Origin: CAZCPB01 sp044223975
Lineage (GTDB): Bacteria > Planctomycetota > Phycisphaerae > Phycisphaerales > UBA1924
Assembly: GCA_044223975.1 (NCBI GenBank)
Contig: JBGALI010000009.1
Location: 124,001-188,000, forward strand
Length of the DNA stretch: 64,000 nucleotides
Direction: 5' to 3'
The position numbers and the translations under genes were made by a program. The notes beneath the pieces were generated by a model. That model ran no database searches and was not told the DNA's origin. It saw only the letters and a program-made list of their open reading frames with translations. This document shows, piece after piece, positions 42,296 to 51,204 of this stretch. Each line of letters starts with the position of its first letter. Position 1 is the stretch's first letter.

Positions 42296-45232
42296 CTACG
42301 CGATCTGCCGGCGCGCCAGCTCCTGAAACACGCCGGGCTGCTGGATCAGCGACTCGTACGGGCCCGACTGCACCACCCGTCCGCGGTCCATCACGTAGAT
42401 CCGATCGGCGTTCACGATCGTGCTGAGACGGTGGGCGATGACCACGCGCGTCGAATTCAACCGGTCGAGGCTCGCGGTCACGATCGCCTGTGTGGGGTTG
42501 TCGAGCGCACTGGTCGCCTCGTCGAAGAACACGATGCGCGGTCGGTTCACCAGAGCCCGCGCGATCATGAGCCGTTGTCGCTGACCGCCCGAGAGCGAGC
42601 CGCCACCCTCGGGGATCACGGTGTGCATCCCCATCGGCATCGCCTCGATGTCCTTGTCGAGGCCTGCCATGCGTGCGGCCTCCCACGCATCGTCGAGCGT
42701 GAGCTCGATGCTGGACCCGATGATGTTGGTGAAGATGTCGCCCGGCATGAGCGCGCCGTCCTGGAGCACGACGCCGACCTGGCGGCGTACGGCCTGGATG
42801 TCCAGACTTTCCAGGTCGAAGCCGTCGTACGCGACCGAGCCCGACTCGGCACGTTCGAACCCCAGGAGGATGCGGAGCATCGTGGACTTTCCGCTGCCCG
42901 ACGGACCCACGATCGCGATGAACTCCCCCGGATCGGCGTGGATGTTCACGGTATCGAGTACCGGTGGATCGTCGGACTTGTAGCGGAAAGTGACGTTGGA
43001 GACCTCGATCCGACCGCGCAGCTGGCCAGGGTCGGCCCGCGACTCGTCCACCTCGGGGACGGCGCGGAGGATCGGGCTCAGACGCTCGTAGACGGGCAGG
43101 ACGTTCATCGCCGACACGAGGGTCGATCCGACGTCGAGAAGCCCGCTGAGCAGGGCGGAATACGCCGCGAGGAAGGAGAGAAACTCGCCCGTCGAGAGGA
43201 TCGGCGCCGTCCCCGTCTTGCGGGTGATCAGGTAGTAGATCAGCGCGACCACCAGCGTCGGGTAGATGGCGTTGAACACGTCCAGCCGATTCTGGATCGC
43301 CCGTGACCGCAGCCAGAGACGCGTCTGCACGCTGAACCGCGAGGCCCAGACGCCGAACGCCCGATCCTCCGCCGCGGCAACGCGGATCTTGGCCATGCCG
43401 TGGATCAGCTGGAGCAGCAGGCTGGCCATCTTGCCGACGGTTCCCTGGAGACTCTGCTGCACTCTGAACTGGAAGTAGCCCGCCGCGACCACGACCGCCA
43501 CGGCGACGAGGCAGAGTCCGACCGCCACCACGGCGGTGCTTGGGCTTATGGTGAACATGATCGCCAGGCTGAACACGGAGAACACGGCCGTGATCAACGA
43601 ACTCACGAACGACGCCGACAGGGCCGACTGAATGGTCGCCACGCCCATGGCTCGGGTCGCTAGGTCGCCCGCCGAGTAGTCGGCGAAGAAGCGGGCGGGC
43701 AGGTTGAGCATGCGGTCCCACACCGCGGCCTGCAGCGCGGGGCCGACGCGGGTCTCGACGCGAATGGCGGCGATGTTGCGCGCTGCACGGACCATGGCGC
43801 TGGCGAGGGCCGCAACGCTGAGCCCGGCCGCGACGACCGTGAGCTGAGAACGGTCGGCGCCCGGGATCACGGTGTCGAAGACGTACCCGAGCGCCAGGGG
43901 CGTGCCCAGGGACAGCACGCCGCCCACGGCGCCCGTGAGCAGCACCCAGTTGGCGTCGCGCGCCAGGCCGCGCAGGCAGAACCGCGCGATGTCCAGTCCG
44001 CCGAGCGGGCGGTCGGGCAGCGAGCGGTAGAACACAAAGGCGTCCGTGGAGAGCGACGCGGCGATCTCGGGCGTCACCTTCTCGACGGTCCCGGCGACGG
44101 GGTTGTGGAGCCGGTACGAACCGGGCGACGCCGGGAGCATGGCGACGGGGACCTCGCCATCGCTCAGGAAGCCCAGCAGCGGGCCGGCGTCGTGCCGCCA
44201 CCACCCGTCGGTCAGACGCACGCGCCGCACGCGGCAGCGCGACGCTTTGGCGATGAGTTCGAGCGGGCCGGCGGCGGTGGATTTGCGCGCGTTGAGCGGC
44301 GGATCGCGGATCTCGATGCCGAGCGTTTCGCCGACGACGCGGCAGGCTTCCGTGAGCCCCTCGCCGGCGCCGTCGGTCCGGCGAGTGCGCCGGTCGCCCG
44401 TGAGGGTCGCGTTGAGCTGCGAGAACGCTTCCTGAATCGTCGATCGGCCGCGCTCGGACTTCGCGGCAAGGCGCCGCTTGGCCGCGTCGCGCTCCTGCAC
44501 CTGCTGCAAATCCACGATCGCCTCAACGGCGCCGTGGAAGGCCTGGAGCCCGGCCCAGTACCCCTCGCGCACGATCGCCTCGGCGCCGTTGACCACGGTG
44601 AGCTGGGTCGGCTCCTCCGCGACCAGCCACGCATCCCGGCCCACCGGCGTGACCTGCCCCGGCGGGAACGGCGTGGCGCGCGGACTGCCCAGGAATCGCG
44701 TCGAGCCCGCATCGTGGTGCGCCCATACCACGCCGGCCTGAGGCTGGACCGCCTGGCCACGGTTCATCTCGATGCAATTGCCGGGACGGATGTTGAGCGG
44801 CGCGGCAGGTGGAAGATCAGCACCGGCCAGACGGCACAGGTCGGCCACCCAGCGGTCCACGATCGCCGCCACACGCGGCGCCATCTCGATCGTTCCGCCG
44901 ATCTCGATGAGCGCCGAGAGGGGCAGCTCGATCAGTTCCGTGCCCGCGGCGCCGAAGCCCAGGATCAGGACATTAGAGCCCGCGTGCGGGGGAGAGAGGC
45001 CGAAGACAAGGTGCCCGGCCGGTATCTTGAGGAGGTGGGCCCGCGAATAGTCGGCGGCGCTGCGCTCGAGGGTGATCGTCATGGCGACGACATCGAGATG
45101 CCCGCGCGTGACGAACCACACCGTCGAAGGATCGGTGAGCGGGACCGGAGCGTCGGAGCCGACCTCGACGGACGTGCCCACCCTGGCGAGGAGCTCGTGG
45201 AACGCGGTTTCGAGGGGGGTGGTTTCCGGCAC
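42296..45232 (-). CDS. NHLM-type ABC exporter, second subunit (permease/ATPase)
   Basis: The protein has 978 residues. Residues 1-130 resemble a cyclic-nucleotide-binding-like fold (VPLTDPSTVWFVTRGHLDVV). A long linker of about 270 residues precedes six membrane helices and a C-terminal ATPase with Walker A GPSGSGKST, signature LSGGQRQRLMIARAL and Walker B VFFDEATSALD. This layout is that of the non-peptidase ABC protein of NHLM (nitrile-hydratase-leader microcin) systems. It starts with GTG 7 bp after the peptidase-ABC stop, so it is the last gene of the operon. It probably forms a heteromeric exporter with that protein. Confidence 0.85.
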   Translation of the reverse strand: MPETTPLETAFHELLARVGTSVEVGSDAPVPLTDPSTVWFVTRGHLDVVAMTITLERSAADYSRAHLLKIPAGHLVFGLSPPHAGSNVLILGFGAAGTELIELPLSALIEIGGTIEMAPRVAAIVDRWVADLCRLAGADLPPAAPLNIRPGNCIEMNRGQAVQPQAGVVWAHHDAGSTRFLGSPRATPFPPGQVTPVGRDAWLVAEEPTQLTVVNGAEAIVREGYWAGLQAFHGAVEAIVDLQQVQERDAAKRRLAAKSERGRSTIQEAFSQLNATLTGDRRTRRTDGAGEGLTEACRVVGETLGIEIRDPPLNARKSTAAGPLELIAKASRCRVRRVRLTDGWWRHDAGPLLGFLSDGEVPVAMLPASPGSYRLHNPVAGTVEKVTPEIAASLSTDAFVFYRSLPDRPLGGLDIARFCLRGLARDANWVLLTGAVGGVLSLGTPLALGYVFDTVIPGADRSQLTVVAAGLSVAALASAMVRAARNIAAIRVETRVGPALQAAVWDRMLNLPARFFADYSAGDLATRAMGVATIQSALSASFVSSLITAVFSVFSLAIMFTISPSTAVVAVGLCLVAVAVVVAAGYFQFRVQQSLQGTVGKMASLLLQLIHGMAKIRVAAAEDRAFGVWASRFSVQTRLWLRSRAIQNRLDVFNAIYPTLVVALIYYLITRKTGTAPILSTGEFLSFLAAYSALLSGLLDVGSTLVSAMNVLPVYERLSPILRAVPEVDESRADPGQLRGRIEVSNVTFRYKSDDPPVLDTVNIHADPGEFIAIVGPSGSGKSTMLRILLGFERAESGSVAYDGFDLESLDIQAVRRQVGVVLQDGALMPGDIFTNIIGSSIELTLDDAWEAARMAGLDKDIEAMPMGMHTVIPEGGGSLSGGQRQRLMIARALVNRPRIVFFDEATSALDNPTQAIVTASLDRLNSTRVVIAHRLSTIVNADRIYVMDRGRVVQSGPYESLIQQPGVFQELARRQIA

Positions 45233-45239
45233 GTGGCTC

Positions 45240-47483
45240 TCACTCGGAGCGGATCAGGCGCGCGTACGGCCCGTCGACGGCGTTCAGTTGGCGGTGCGTG
45301 CCGCGCTGCACGACGTGGCCTCGGTCGAGGACGATGATCTCGTTGGCGTCGCGGATGGTGCTCAGGCGGTGCGCGATGACGATGCAGGTGCAGCCGCGGC
45401 GGCGCACGTTGTCGTCGACCTGCTTTTCGGTGGCAGGGTCGAGGGCGCTGGTGGCCTCGTCGAGGATCAGGAGGGTCGGGTCGATGGCCAGGGCGCGGGC
45501 GATCTCCATCCGCTGTCGCTGGCCGCCGCTGAAGTTTCGGCCGCCTTCCTCTATGATCCCGGCGTACGCGCCGCGCCGGGTCGTGATCCGCTCGTGGATG
45601 CACGAGTCCTTGGCGGCGCGGGTGATGGCCTCATCGGGGATGGTGCTGTCCCAGAGGGCGATGTTCTCGCGGACCGGCCCCTCGAAGAAGAAGATGTCCT
45701 GGTCGACCATCGCGCACGAGTTGGCCAGGAGCGCTCGCGCCAATTGCTCGCGGGGCTTGCCGTCGAACAGGATTTCGCCGGACCAGGGCCGGTACAACCC
45801 GGCGACCAGCTTTGCGATGGTGGACTTTCCGCTTCCCGACCCCCCCACGATCGCGACGCGATCCCCGGGCGCCAGGCTGAGGCTGAAGTCCTTGATCAAG
45901 GGCTCCTGGAAGCGGCTGTAGCCGAACGTGACGTTGCGCAGCTCGAGAAATCCCTTCAGGCGACGCGTGGCGACCGTGACGCCGTGATCGGGCGCGGCGA
46001 GGAAGACCGGGTCGACCGGGTGGTTGGCGACGTCGTCGAGTCGGCGAATGTCCCCTTCGACCTCCTGGATCACCGAGCCGAGCCGGACCAGGCCCAGGAC
46101 CGGGTTCGAGAAGCTCGCCATCAGCGACAGGAACGCGACCAGGGCACCCATGGTCATCTGACCGTCCATGACCTTGTGACCGCCGACGCCGACGATGATC
46201 GCGGTGGTCAGGACGGTGATGGCCAGGGGCAGCATGTCGAGGAACGCGCCGGAGACGCGGAGCTTCTGCTCGGCGTCGACTGCCTTGGCCTGGAACCCCG
46301 CCCAGCGCGAGAAGAAATCAGACTCGCGCCCGGCGGCCTTGATCGACTCCACGATCTGCAGGCCCCCCATCGAGGTAGCCATCAGCTTGCCCTGCTCCTG
46401 GAGCATCCGCTGGCTCACGTCGGCGCGGAGGCTGGAGACCATTCGCAGGGCCACCAGGTTGAGCAACGAGAGGGCGACGCCCACCAGCATGAGGATCGGG
46501 TCGTACCACGCCATCAGGACCGCGTAGAACACCGCCGTCAACAGGCCGATCGCGTTGGCGGCCAGTTCGCCCGTGAGGAGCTGGGCCACGCGGTCGTTGC
46601 TCGCGACGCGCCCGCTCACATCGCCCGCGTAGCGCTGGGCGAAGAACGTGGTCGGGAGGCGAAGTACGTGCCAGAGGAACTTGCCGGTCATCACGACCGA
46701 GAGCTTCGTCGATGCGCGCATGAGGTAGTAGCGCTGCAGCGCGGTGAAGGCGGCTCGCATGGCAGCGGCGGCGCCCATTCCCAGGAGGATGGGGACGATC
46801 CAGTCCTGGAACTTGGCGACCAGCACGTTGTCGACGAACACCTTGGCCAGGGTGGGGATCGCCAGCCCCGGCACGACCATGCCCAGGCCCGCCATCACGC
46901 AGAACGTCACCCCGGCGGAGACCCCCCGGAAGCGGGAAACCAGCCCGCGAATAACACTCGGCGCCTGGCCACCCTTCTGGAACTCGGGGCCCGGCTCGGT
47001 CACGAGCACGATGCCGGTGAAGCTGCGGTCAAACTCGGCGTTGGTAACGGTGCGTCGTCCCGACGCCGGGTCGTTGAGATAGACGATTCCGCGCCCGAAC
47101 CCTTCGAGCACGAGAAAGTGGTTGAACTCCCAGAAGATGATCGCCGGAAGCGCAATGTCGTGAAGGTGCTCGGGCTCCATCTTGTAGCCCGAGCCGATCA
47201 TGCCGTGAAGGCGTGCGGCGCCCAGCACCGCCGCCGCGTTGCTGCCGTCGCGCGACACGCCGCAGTCGACACGCAGCTGCTCGAGGGCGACGAACTTGCC
47301 GTGGTACGCGAGCACCATCGCCAGCGAGGCGGCGCCGCACTCGACGGCCTCCATCTGCAGGACCGTCGGGGCGTGTACCCGCCGACGACGCCTGCGGGGC
47401 TTCCGCGGCGCTTCGGCCTGTGGCTCGGGCTGCGGGTCGGCCTCTCGTTCGGGTTGTTCCGGCGGGGCGGGGGCCTGCTCCAT
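45240..47483 (-). CDS. NHLM-type peptidase/ABC exporter (C39 peptidase)
   Basis: The protein has 747 residues; the start at 47483 is 2 bp after the HlyD gene stop. A Pro/Arg-rich N-terminal tail is followed by a C39 peptidase domain (about residues 38-170) with catalytic Cys49 (VECGAASLAMVL), His in FNHFLVLEGF and Asp in LNDPASG. Six membrane helices and an ATPase follow (GGSGSGKST, FSGGQRQRMEIARAL, LILDEATSALD). It should remove a double-glycine leader and export the product across the inner membrane. All three catalytic residues are present, so leader cleavage is expected. Confidence 0.93.
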   Translation of the reverse strand: MEQAPAPPEQPEREADPQPEPQAEAPRKPRRRRRRVHAPTVLQMEAVECGAASLAMVLAYHGKFVALEQLRVDCGVSRDGSNAAAVLGAARLHGMIGSGYKMEPEHLHDIALPAIIFWEFNHFLVLEGFGRGIVYLNDPASGRRTVTNAEFDRSFTGIVLVTEPGPEFQKGGQAPSVIRGLVSRFRGVSAGVTFCVMAGLGMVVPGLAIPTLAKVFVDNVLVAKFQDWIVPILLGMGAAAAMRAAFTALQRYYLMRASTKLSVVMTGKFLWHVLRLPTTFFAQRYAGDVSGRVASNDRVAQLLTGELAANAIGLLTAVFYAVLMAWYDPILMLVGVALSLLNLVALRMVSSLRADVSQRMLQEQGKLMATSMGGLQIVESIKAAGRESDFFSRWAGFQAKAVDAEQKLRVSGAFLDMLPLAITVLTTAIIVGVGGHKVMDGQMTMGALVAFLSLMASFSNPVLGLVRLGSVIQEVEGDIRRLDDVANHPVDPVFLAAPDHGVTVATRRLKGFLELRNVTFGYSRFQEPLIKDFSLSLAPGDRVAIVGGSGSGKSTIAKLVAGLYRPWSGEILFDGKPREQLARALLANSCAMVDQDIFFFEGPVRENIALWDSTIPDEAITRAAKDSCIHERITTRRGAYAGIIEEGGRNFSGGQRQRMEIARALAIDPTLLILDEATSALDPATEKQVDDNVRRRGCTCIVIAHRLSTIRDANEIIVLDRGHVVQRGTHRQLNAVDGPYARLIRSE

Positions 47484-47485
47484 GC

Positions 47486-48757
47486 TCAACTCTCGCCCTT
47501 GAAGAGTGGGATGACGAAGGCGACCGGAGCCTGCTCGTTGATCGTGACCCAGCCGGTGCACAGCGTGCCGGAAGAGATGGTCACGGGCGGTCCTCGCCCC
47601 GACGTCCACTTGTAGCCGCTGGGGGTGAGCGGGTCGGGCGTCAGGCTGATCTCCAGCTCACGGGGCAACCCGATATCGCGGATGAGCTGATCGACAAGGT
47701 TCGGGTCGTTGAGCCGCGCGACCATCGCGCCGCGGCTGGTGGGCACGCTGGAGACTGAAACGACCGACCCGTACATGCTGCCGTGCTCTTCGCGCTTGAC
47801 AGTGCTGGGGAGGAGCTTGACCTCCATCCCCTTGGTGATCTTGTTGACCGCGCCGGCGGCGACGTACAGAACAGCCTTGAGCTCGTTCCGCCCGCCGGCC
47901 TTGTTCGCGCCGCCACCGGTCTCCAGCAGAAGGATCGGATCGCCGGCCGCCACGGCCGTGTTGACGGCGCCGCGCACCTCGACCACGACCCCCGCGGAGC
48001 GGCTCACGATCTTGCCGTACAGCTCGATGCTGCCCTGAAGGAACTCGTTGGCGTGGGCGACCTTCTCGATCTCCATCTGGCGGTTGATGCTGTCGCGGAC
48101 GCGCTGGGCTTCATCGGTCCTGGTCTTTGCGGTAAGCTGCACGATCTGCAGCCGCGCGGAGTACATGGAGGCGCGGGTGGAATCGATCTCCTCGTTGATC
48201 GCGTCCACCTCGATCTTGTTCACGACGCCCTGCTCGCGCAGCTTCTCGGCCGAGTCGCGCCGATCGGTCAGGCGGTTGGTGCGTTGCTGCAGCGACTCGA
48301 GCAGCTCGTCCAGCCGTCCGCGCTCGTCCTTCGCCAGGCTTTCCTCGAGTTCCCTTTGGACCCTATCCGCCTCGTCAAGCTTGGCCTGTCGCTCCTGAAG
48401 GTCGTGGAGCGTCTGAATGCCCTGGCGGAGCTGCTCTTCAAGATCCTTTCGGTCGATCTCTCCGACGACCTGGCCCTCGTGGACCATGTCGCCGACCGTG
48501 ACCAGGAGCGACTTCAAGCGCCCCGCCGAGGGCGCGACGACCTGCGGGTTGCCACCCCCGGGGATCAGGATGCCCTTGCTTATTTCCGTGGTGGGGATGC
48601 GTCCGAAGAACGCCCACGCGATGACCGCGGCAACGACGGCCCAGAGCGCCGAGAGCGACATCCAGCCGCGGGGGCTCGTCACGCGGATCATCTTGTCGAG
48701 TTGTTCTGGAGAGGACAGACGCTCAAGCGCTGTCTCTCGGAAGATCTTCTTAGACAT
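47486..48757 (-). CDS. HlyD-family adaptor of NHLM-type export system
   Basis: The protein has 423 residues. One membrane segment lies at about 35-57 (ALWAVVAAVIAWAFFG). A biotinyl-lipoyl-like part (GRLKSLLVTVGDMVHEGQVV), a long coiled coil (about 110-250; LEESLAKDERGRLDELLE) and the beta-barrel part with VVVEVRGAVNTAVAAGDPIL follow. It is the periplasmic adaptor linking the ABC exporter to an outer-membrane channel; no TolC-like gene is in the window. It is the first gene of the three-gene operon. The ATG at 48757 is preferred to the preceding TTG. Confidence 0.9.
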   Translation of the reverse strand: MSKKIFRETALERLSSPEQLDKMIRVTSPRGWMSLSALWAVVAAVIAWAFFGRIPTTEISKGILIPGGGNPQVVAPSAGRLKSLLVTVGDMVHEGQVVGEIDRKDLEEQLRQGIQTLHDLQERQAKLDEADRVQRELEESLAKDERGRLDELLESLQQRTNRLTDRRDSAEKLREQGVVNKIEVDAINEEIDSTRASMYSARLQIVQLTAKTRTDEAQRVRDSINRQMEIEKVAHANEFLQGSIELYGKIVSRSAGVVVEVRGAVNTAVAAGDPILLLETGGGANKAGGRNELKAVLYVAAGAVNKITKGMEVKLLPSTVKREEHGSMYGSVVSVSSVPTSRGAMVARLNDPNLVDQLIRDIGLPRELEISLTPDPLTPSGYKWTSGRGPPVTISSGTLCTGWVTINEQAPVAFVIPLFKGES

Positions 48758-49269
48758 CAAGCCCCCAGGAACAAGCCTGTCCTGAGTATACAGAAAGTCC
48801 TCCCCGCGTAGGGCAGGTCAACCGTAAGCCTCCGGCCGCCCCAGCGGGACGCGGCTGGGCCCCCGACCGCTGCTCCGAATTCGGGCTGGTGAGCGTTGGC
48901 GGCTCGGCAGCGCCCTTGTCGCGGGCAAACCAGTCAAAGGCAAGCTCACCTTCAAGACCTGCGCCCGCACCAGCCTCTACAGCCTCGAAAAGGTGCTGGC
49001 GAACCTGCCGCCGTCAAACGCTTCTCAGAAAGCGGCCGAACCCGCGCGACTGCGGGCTGCAGGCACCGAGGACGTCATGCCTCTCGCCACGGCGTCGGGC
49101 CCGAAGAGGTACCCACTCAACTCCCCACGTACGAGCCGCGTTGAGCCGCGAATCGATGCGGGCACCGACGAGAACACACGGACACCCGAGCCCGACCACT
49201 TCACACGTAACTCCCTTGTTTTACAGGGAGCTAGCGATCAGGTGCGTTCTGCCGCGAATTGTTGCGAAA
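48758..49269. other. Gap with a possible decayed element end next to tRNA-Met
   Basis: About 510 bp without a clear gene. A plus-strand frame from about 48882 to the tRNA encodes protein-like sequence (KPVKGKLTFKTCARTSLYSL, then SLEKVLANLPP) that then runs antisense into the tRNA. This pattern often marks the remains of an inserted element beside a tRNA, but I cannot identify an integrase motif. The promoter of the exporter operon should lie near 48780-48880. Confidence 0.35.
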
Positions 49270-49344
49270 ATGCCGAGGGTGGGACTCGAACCCACGACCT
49301 CCGGGTTATGAATCCAGCGCTCTAAACCAGCTGAGCTACCTCGG
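49270..49344 (-). tRNA. tRNA-Met (anticodon CAT)
   Basis: A complete cloverleaf is visible. The acceptor GCCGAGG pairs with CCTCGGC (7 bp), the D arm contains GCTC-AGCTGGTTTA-GAGC, the anticodon loop TTCATAA gives CAT, and the T arm is GTGGG-TTCGAGT-CCCAC. The discriminator is A and CCA is not encoded. An Ile tRNA with modified CAT cannot be fully excluded; elongator Met is more likely. Confidence 0.93.
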
Positions 49345-49538
49345 CGATCGGGCCAATGGTAGGCCAGATTGATAGGGCGGCAAGCTTCTCCCAGACGCGG
49401 CTGTGTGGACGGGGCAATCACGCCATCTGCCGCCCGGCAACCTCGGGCGCGCCCCGGATCACGAGGCGTGGCGATGGGTCATCGAGATTCGCCCGTGTGA
49501 GACCGGCGGGGATCGTCGACGCGTTAGACTGGCTCACG

Positions 49539-50240
49539 ATGCTTCCGGCAGGTGTGGAACTCGACTGGGTCGGAGACCGGCACCTGCGCGTGCGGGTGGG
49601 CATGGATTCATCAGAGCGCACGCACGAGCGTGTGCTCGCGGCTGTGACCCGCTTGCGGCAGGCGTCGATTCCCGGGCTGATCGACCTTACGCCTGCGTAT
49701 GCCACGGTGCTTCTGAGTTTCGACGCTGCGGCGAACGCCCTTGCGGATGTCCCTCGGCTGGTTCGTGAGGCCGTGAGAGACCTGGACGGCGTGGTCGCGC
49801 CTCGACCGAGCCGCGTTGTGGAAATCCCCGTCTGCTACGAGCCCGCCTTCGCACTGGACATTCAGGATGTGGCGCGGATGAACGGGTTGACCGTGAGCGA
49901 GGTTGCGTCGCTCCACGCCGGCGCCGTGTACACCGTTCGGTTCCTGGGATTCAGCCCCGGGTTCCCGTATCTAAGCGGGCTTCCGGCGCGGCTCGCGACA
50001 CCGCGCCTGGACCGGCCGCGCATTCGCGTGCCCGCCGGGAGCGTGTCGATCGCGGGTGAGCAGGCGGGCGTTTACCCGAAATCGACGCCGGGCGGGTGGC
50101 GAATCATCGGGCGGACTCCCGAGGTGATATTCGATGCCGCGAGGCCCGTCCCTTCTTCGCTCCAAGCGGGCGATCGAGTGACGTTTGTGCCGATCGATGC
50201 GGCGCAGTTCGCATCCCTCGCGATGAAGGGAGCCACCTGA
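49539..50240 (+). CDS. pxpB: 5-oxoprolinase subunit B
   Basis: This 233-residue protein of the KipI/PxpB family has the family signature YTVRFLGFSPGFPYLSGLP, RIRVPAGSVSIAGEQAGVYP and GGWRIIGRTP. Together with PxpC and PxpA it cleaves 5-oxoproline to glutamate using ATP. The start at 49539 begins the conserved sequence. The next gene starts 2 bp after its stop. Confidence 0.93.
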   Translation: MLPAGVELDWVGDRHLRVRVGMDSSERTHERVLAAVTRLRQASIPGLIDLTPAYATVLLSFDAAANALADVPRLVREAVRDLDGVVAPRPSRVVEIPVCYEPAFALDIQDVARMNGLTVSEVASLHAGAVYTVRFLGFSPGFPYLSGLPARLATPRLDRPRIRVPAGSVSIAGEQAGVYPKSTPGGWRIIGRTPEVIFDAARPVPSSLQAGDRVTFVPIDAAQFASLAMKGAT

Positions 50241-50241
50241 C

Positions 50242-51204
50242 ATGCGGGCCGTGCGTGTCATCGAGGCGGGGATGTTCTCCACCGTGCAGGACCTCGGACG
50301 ACCGGGGTTTGCCGCGCTCGGCGTGCCCCCCGGCGGCGCGGCCGACACCGTGTCGGTTCGGCTTGGCAACCGCTTGGTCGGGAACTCCGGCGGCGCGGCC
50401 GCGATCGAGATGACGCTCACCGGGGGGACCTTTGCGTTCGAGCAGTCGGCGCTCGTGGCACTCACCGGGGCGCGGGTGCACGCGAATATCGAGGGCGTGG
50501 GGACCGAGGCCCGCCCCTGCCGCGGGTGGGAGGCGGTGCGCGTGCGGGCAGGAGAGCGGCTGCGCGTCGGTGCGATGGAGCGCGGCGCGCGTGCGTACCT
50601 GTGCGTGGCGGGGGGCGTACGCGTCGCATTGCGGATGGGAAGCGCATCCACACTCCCCAGCGCGGGATTCGGTGGTTTGGAGGGAAGGCCTCTGCGCGGC
50701 GACGATCGGATCGAGATCGGTGAATCGTCGGAGACCGAGGAGAGGCGCGTGATCGGCGAAGAAGGCTCGGTGCTCGCCCGCGAGGTGCTCGAGCGGCGGA
50801 CCGTTCGGGTCGTCGCGGGTGGACACGCAGCGCTCTTCGACGCCGCGAGCCGGCAACGATTCTGGGAATCCACGTTTTCGGTGGGGGTGCAGTCGGATCG
50901 GATCGGCCTCAGGATGGACGGGCCGGCCGTAGCGCCCCCGTTGCGAGGTCGAATGGCCAGCGAGGGCATGATGTGGGGCGCGGTCCAGGTCCCCGAGGAC
51001 GGGCGGCCGATCGTGCTGATGTGCGACCACCCTACGACGGGCGGGTACCCGGTGATCGCGACGGTGGCGACCGTTGACCTGCCGGTGCTCGGCCAGTTGC
51101 GGCCGCACGACGCGGTGCGGTTCGAGGAGATCACGGTCGAGCGGGCATGGGCGCTGCTCCTCGCGCAGCAACATCGCGTCTACGCCGGGGTACCGGAGCC
51201 ATGA
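50242..51204 (+). CDS. pxpC: 5-oxoprolinase subunit C
   Basis: This 320-residue protein of the KipA/PxpC family opens with IEAGMFSTVQDLGRPGF and contains GVPPGGAADTVS, AIEMTLTGG, GVQSDRIGLRMDG and DHPTTGGYPVIA, all family hallmarks. It is a subunit of the 5-oxoprolinase complex. Its stop overlaps the MFS gene start (ATGA). Confidence 0.93.
   Translation: MRAVRVIEAGMFSTVQDLGRPGFAALGVPPGGAADTVSVRLGNRLVGNSGGAAAIEMTLTGGTFAFEQSALVALTGARVHANIEGVGTEARPCRGWEAVRVRAGERLRVGAMERGARAYLCVAGGVRVALRMGSASTLPSAGFGGLEGRPLRGDDRIEIGESSETEERRVIGEEGSVLAREVLERRTVRVVAGGHAALFDAASRQRFWESTFSVGVQSDRIGLRMDGPAVAPPLRGRMASEGMMWGAVQVPEDGRPIVLMCDHPTTGGYPVIATVATVDLPVLGQLRPHDAVRFEEITVERAWALLLAQQHRVYAGVPEP

Noticed and set aside
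45072..47615. 847-codon plus-strand frame opposite the exporter
   Set aside because: It is antisense to a clear C39-ABC protein. The Asp/His/Arg/Val-rich pattern is typical of opposite-strand frames here.
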